NCBI GenBank assembly: GCA_014237465.1 | Contig: JABZFM010000013.1 | Location: 39,602 to 103,601, forward strand | DNA length: 64,000 bases | Origin: Desulfobacteraceae bacterium | GTDB lineage: Bacteria; Desulfobacterota; Desulfobacteria; Desulfobacterales; Desulfosalsimonadaceae | Direction: 5' to 3' | Shown: positions 62,498-64,000 of the stretch, piece after piece | How the letters are laid out: every line of letters begins with the position of its first letter | Position numbering within the stretch: the stretch's first letter is position 1 | Program-made: the position numbers and the translations under genes | Notes under the pieces: model-generated | Seen by the model: only the letters and a program-made list of their open reading frames with translations | What the model was told of the DNA's origin: nothing | Databases searched by the model: none

Positions 62498-63274
62498 CTA
62501 ACTGCCCGGTTGGCTCCTAAATTCATTATCATGAATTATTCTAAACATTTCTTGATTTTCAAAGTCAAAATAACTTTTTAAATCTTTAGTCGAAAAATTG
62601 ACAAGCCTTTTAATCCCTATAAGTGTTTTCGCAGGGACTCTTCCAAAGTGGTGGGCAATTTTTAAGGTTTCTGTTTCAAGTTCGGCTAACGGGACAATTT
62701 TATCGACAATCCCGTATTGAATCCCTTCAGCCGCGGAGTATTCCTTTTTCAGAACCAAAAGTTCATAGGCTTTTCCGGGTCCGATTTTTCTGGAAAGAAA
62801 GTAAGGCCCTCCTCCTATTGGTAAGACACCAATATCAAGGTGTGAATTTCTAAAAATAGTATTTTCAGCCGCGATTCGATAATCACACGCAAGGCTCATG
62901 TTTAAAAATAAAGGAATCACATCCCCTCCGGTTGAATGAACGACTATCTTGTTTAACGCATTAATTTTTAATATCAACGAGGCATACACATTATACAATC
63001 TGTGAAGATCAAGATTCCTTTCTTTAGATTTAATGACTTTAAAAAAATTAATAAATTCCTTATGACCTGATTCTTCCAACGAAGACCGAAGAACAATCAC
63101 CTTAATAAAGTCACATGCCGAAACCTTATCCAAATACGAAAGGAGAACATCCCGATTTTCCAAGCTTGTTGCCTGAATCAACAAATTTTTTTGAAAATTA
63201 ATCCAAACGACTTCATCAAAAAGCCTTGTTGAAAAAAAATCAAAATCGACTTCAAGTAATTTTTTATCTTTCAT
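62498..63274 (-). CDS. Degenerate crotonase (enoyl-CoA hydratase/isomerase-like)
   Basis: The 258-residue protein has the crotonase fold most clearly in the middle, ALNKIVVHSTGGDVIPLFLNMSLACDYRIAAENTIF (read in parts), with VLPIGGGPYFLSRKIG following. The N-terminal half is unusually diverged and lacks the normal oxyanion-hole AGADI/L motif, and the usual catalytic glutamates are not evident. It may be non-catalytic or act on an unusual substrate. The ATG at 63274 behind GGAGGGCGG is chosen because the sigma-54 promoter at 63351 rules out the upstream TTG start. Confidence 0.75.
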   Translation of the reverse strand: MKDKKLLEVDFDFFSTRLFDEVVWINFQKNLLIQATSLENRDVLLSYLDKVSACDFIKVIVLRSSLEESGHKEFINFFKVIKSKERNLDLHRLYNVYASLILKINALNKIVVHSTGGDVIPLFLNMSLACDYRIAAENTIFRNSHLDIGVLPIGGGPYFLSRKIGPGKAYELLVLKKEYSAAEGIQYGIVDKIVPLAELETETLKIAHHFGRVPAKTLIGIKRLVNFSTKDLKSYFDFENQEMFRIIHDNEFRSQPGS

Positions 63275-63350
63275 CCCGCCCTCCCAATAAATTCTCAAAA
63301 TATTTTTTTCGAGATATACTTTACTTTCGAATCTACCTGTTGAAATTAAA

Positions 63351-63366
63351 AGCAATTAATATGCCA
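63351..63366 (-). promoter_or_regulatory. Predicted sigma-54 promoter of the crotonase gene
   Basis: On the minus strand the bases read TGGCATATTAATTGCT, an excellent consensus match with GG and GC ten bases apart. Transcription would begin near 63340, about 65 bases before the ATG at 63274. Confidence 0.72.
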
Positions 63367-63796
63367 TTTTTACAAAATACGGCATCCTGGTTGAAATAAA
63401 ATGTAAACTAAATGTTTCACAATCAAATTTTCATGTCACCCGGCAGATTACGCCTTTGGGAAAATTATTCCTGTCTTCATTACCGCGCACTGCAAGCAAA
63501 AAAAATAATATTTTAAAACACTAATAATATAAAATGGTTAATCCCACGTTTAACGGTAGCCATATCTATTTTCGACCTTCAATGTAACGCTGGCATGTAT
63601 CTTGATTAGATAATACCTAAATGTTGCATGAAAATTGATGAGAACCTTTTCGTTATTTGAAAACAAAGGTTTCGTACAGAATCATAGAAACATAAAATAT
63701 CAGCAAACACTTGAAAGGGGGAAAAATAAAAAATTTTCCAGCAGGCGGGTACATTAAATATAAATATTAAAAATTGAATAACGCAAGGAGGACCTG
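63367..63796. other. AT-rich control region before a secreted-protein gene
   Basis: No gene is supported. A TGGCATGTATCTTGAT sequence at 63591-63606 resembles a sigma-54 site facing the next gene, but its -12 dinucleotide is GA rather than GC. No other promoter was recognised. Confidence 0.4.
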
Positions 63797-64000
63797 ATGC
63801 AACACGGCTATTTTAAACTGATTTTAACAATGATCCTGTTTTTAGCACTTGCGGGAACAACGTACGCATTTGACACTACTTTTCATGGTAAAATGTGGCA
63901 AACATTCGGCGCTACCGACAATCACGCTGCAATGTATCATTCCCAGAAAAGTAATAAAACGAATTTTTTCAGTTATAACGGAGACCTTAATGACATGGGC
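63797..64000 (+). CDS. Secreted or outer-membrane protein, N-terminal fragment
   Basis: The frame opens with an AGGAGG ribosome site and a signal peptide (FKLILTMILFLALAGTTYAF, cleavage probably after TYA), then continues HGKMWQTFGATDNHAAMYHS to the window end. Only 68 residues are visible. The mature start looks like that of an outer-membrane porin-type protein, but this is a guess from style; the family cannot be named. Confidence 0.6.
   Translation, partial: MQHGYFKLILTMILFLALAGTTYAFDTTFHGKMWQTFGATDNHAAMYHSQKSNKTNFFSYNGDLNDMG

Noticed and set aside
63591..63606. Possible seventh sigma-54 site, TGGCATGTATCTTGAT
   Set aside because: The -12 GC is replaced by GA, which usually abolishes recognition, and the site is about 190 bases from the gene.
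1..64000. tRNA and rRNA genes
   Set aside because: No cloverleaf with T-loop GGTTCGAATCC-type sequence or rRNA core was recognised, apart from the degenerate tmRNA end.

Overview
The window looks like part of the chromosome of a strictly anaerobic, Desulfobacterota-type (deltaproteobacterial) bacterium. The signs are a periplasmic-type formate dehydrogenase with FdhE, a four-subunit soluble [NiFe] hydrogenase, a DsrC-family protein, many Cache-type sensor kinases, NtrC-type sigma-54 regulation, and several families of dispersed palindromic repeats. No rRNA or tRNA gene was seen. This taxonomic reading is inference from gene content only.

Layout. 1-4455: end of a formate dehydrogenase operon (fdhA fragment, fdhB, fdhE) with two near-identical cytidylate-kinase-like genes around fdhE. 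4584-8707: hydBGDA hydrogenase operon behind a good sigma-54 promoter. 8708-11800: a repeat-rich accessory patch with a VapBC-like toxin-antitoxin pair, an orphan Phd-type antitoxin, a REP-associated transposase and three copies of its probable REP element. 11819-17560 (minus strand): the most unusual locus, an operon of a Cache histidine kinase, three response regulators, a receiver domain fused to a formate/nitrite-family channel, and a double-domain DsrC-like protein, again behind a sigma-54 promoter. 17743-22547: hypC-hypD-hypE and divergent hypF for hydrogenase maturation. 22542-30096: diguanylate cyclase, two universal stress proteins (each with a sigma-54 promoter), a CoA-transferase, a third cytidylate-kinase-like gene and a frameshifted MFS transporter. 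30173-33701: an ECF sigma factor, its probable anti-sigma factor, a Spy/CpxP-like protein and a large secreted protein of unknown function, with one promoter motif repeated before the sigma and anti-sigma genes. 33746-40220: a cassette whose base and codon use look GC-richer than the flanks (radical SAM enzyme with a Tat-like N-terminus, membrane spermidine-synthase-like protein, CxxCH lipoprotein, beta-helix protein), followed by a degenerate tmRNA 3' end. 40839-48536: two cyclic-nucleotide-binding-domain proteins, a NuoE/NuoF/HoxU-like diaphorase and a kinase/NtrC pair. 48587-53717: TauE-type permease and an ABC export system with a LolA-like and an outer-membrane protein. 53942-62151: SGNH hydrolase, Ca2+/Na+ antiporter, SLC13 permease, two paralogous half-CBS proteins, response regulators and a Cache kinase. 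62498-64000: degenerate crotonase under a sigma-54 promoter and the start of a secreted protein.

How it fits together. Formate dehydrogenase, hydrogenase, Hyp maturation proteins and an NADH-type diaphorase point to formate/H2 redox exchange. The kinase-regulator-channel operon may couple a periplasmic signal directly to a formate or hydrosulfide channel through phosphorylation of the channel's own receiver domain. Six sequences match the sigma-54 -24/-12 pattern with exact GG-N10-GC spacing, ahead of the hydrogenase, the channel operon, both stress proteins, the SLC13 permease and the crotonase, so much of the window may be one sigma-54 network. All functions are inferred from sequence motifs read by eye; no database search or computation was run.
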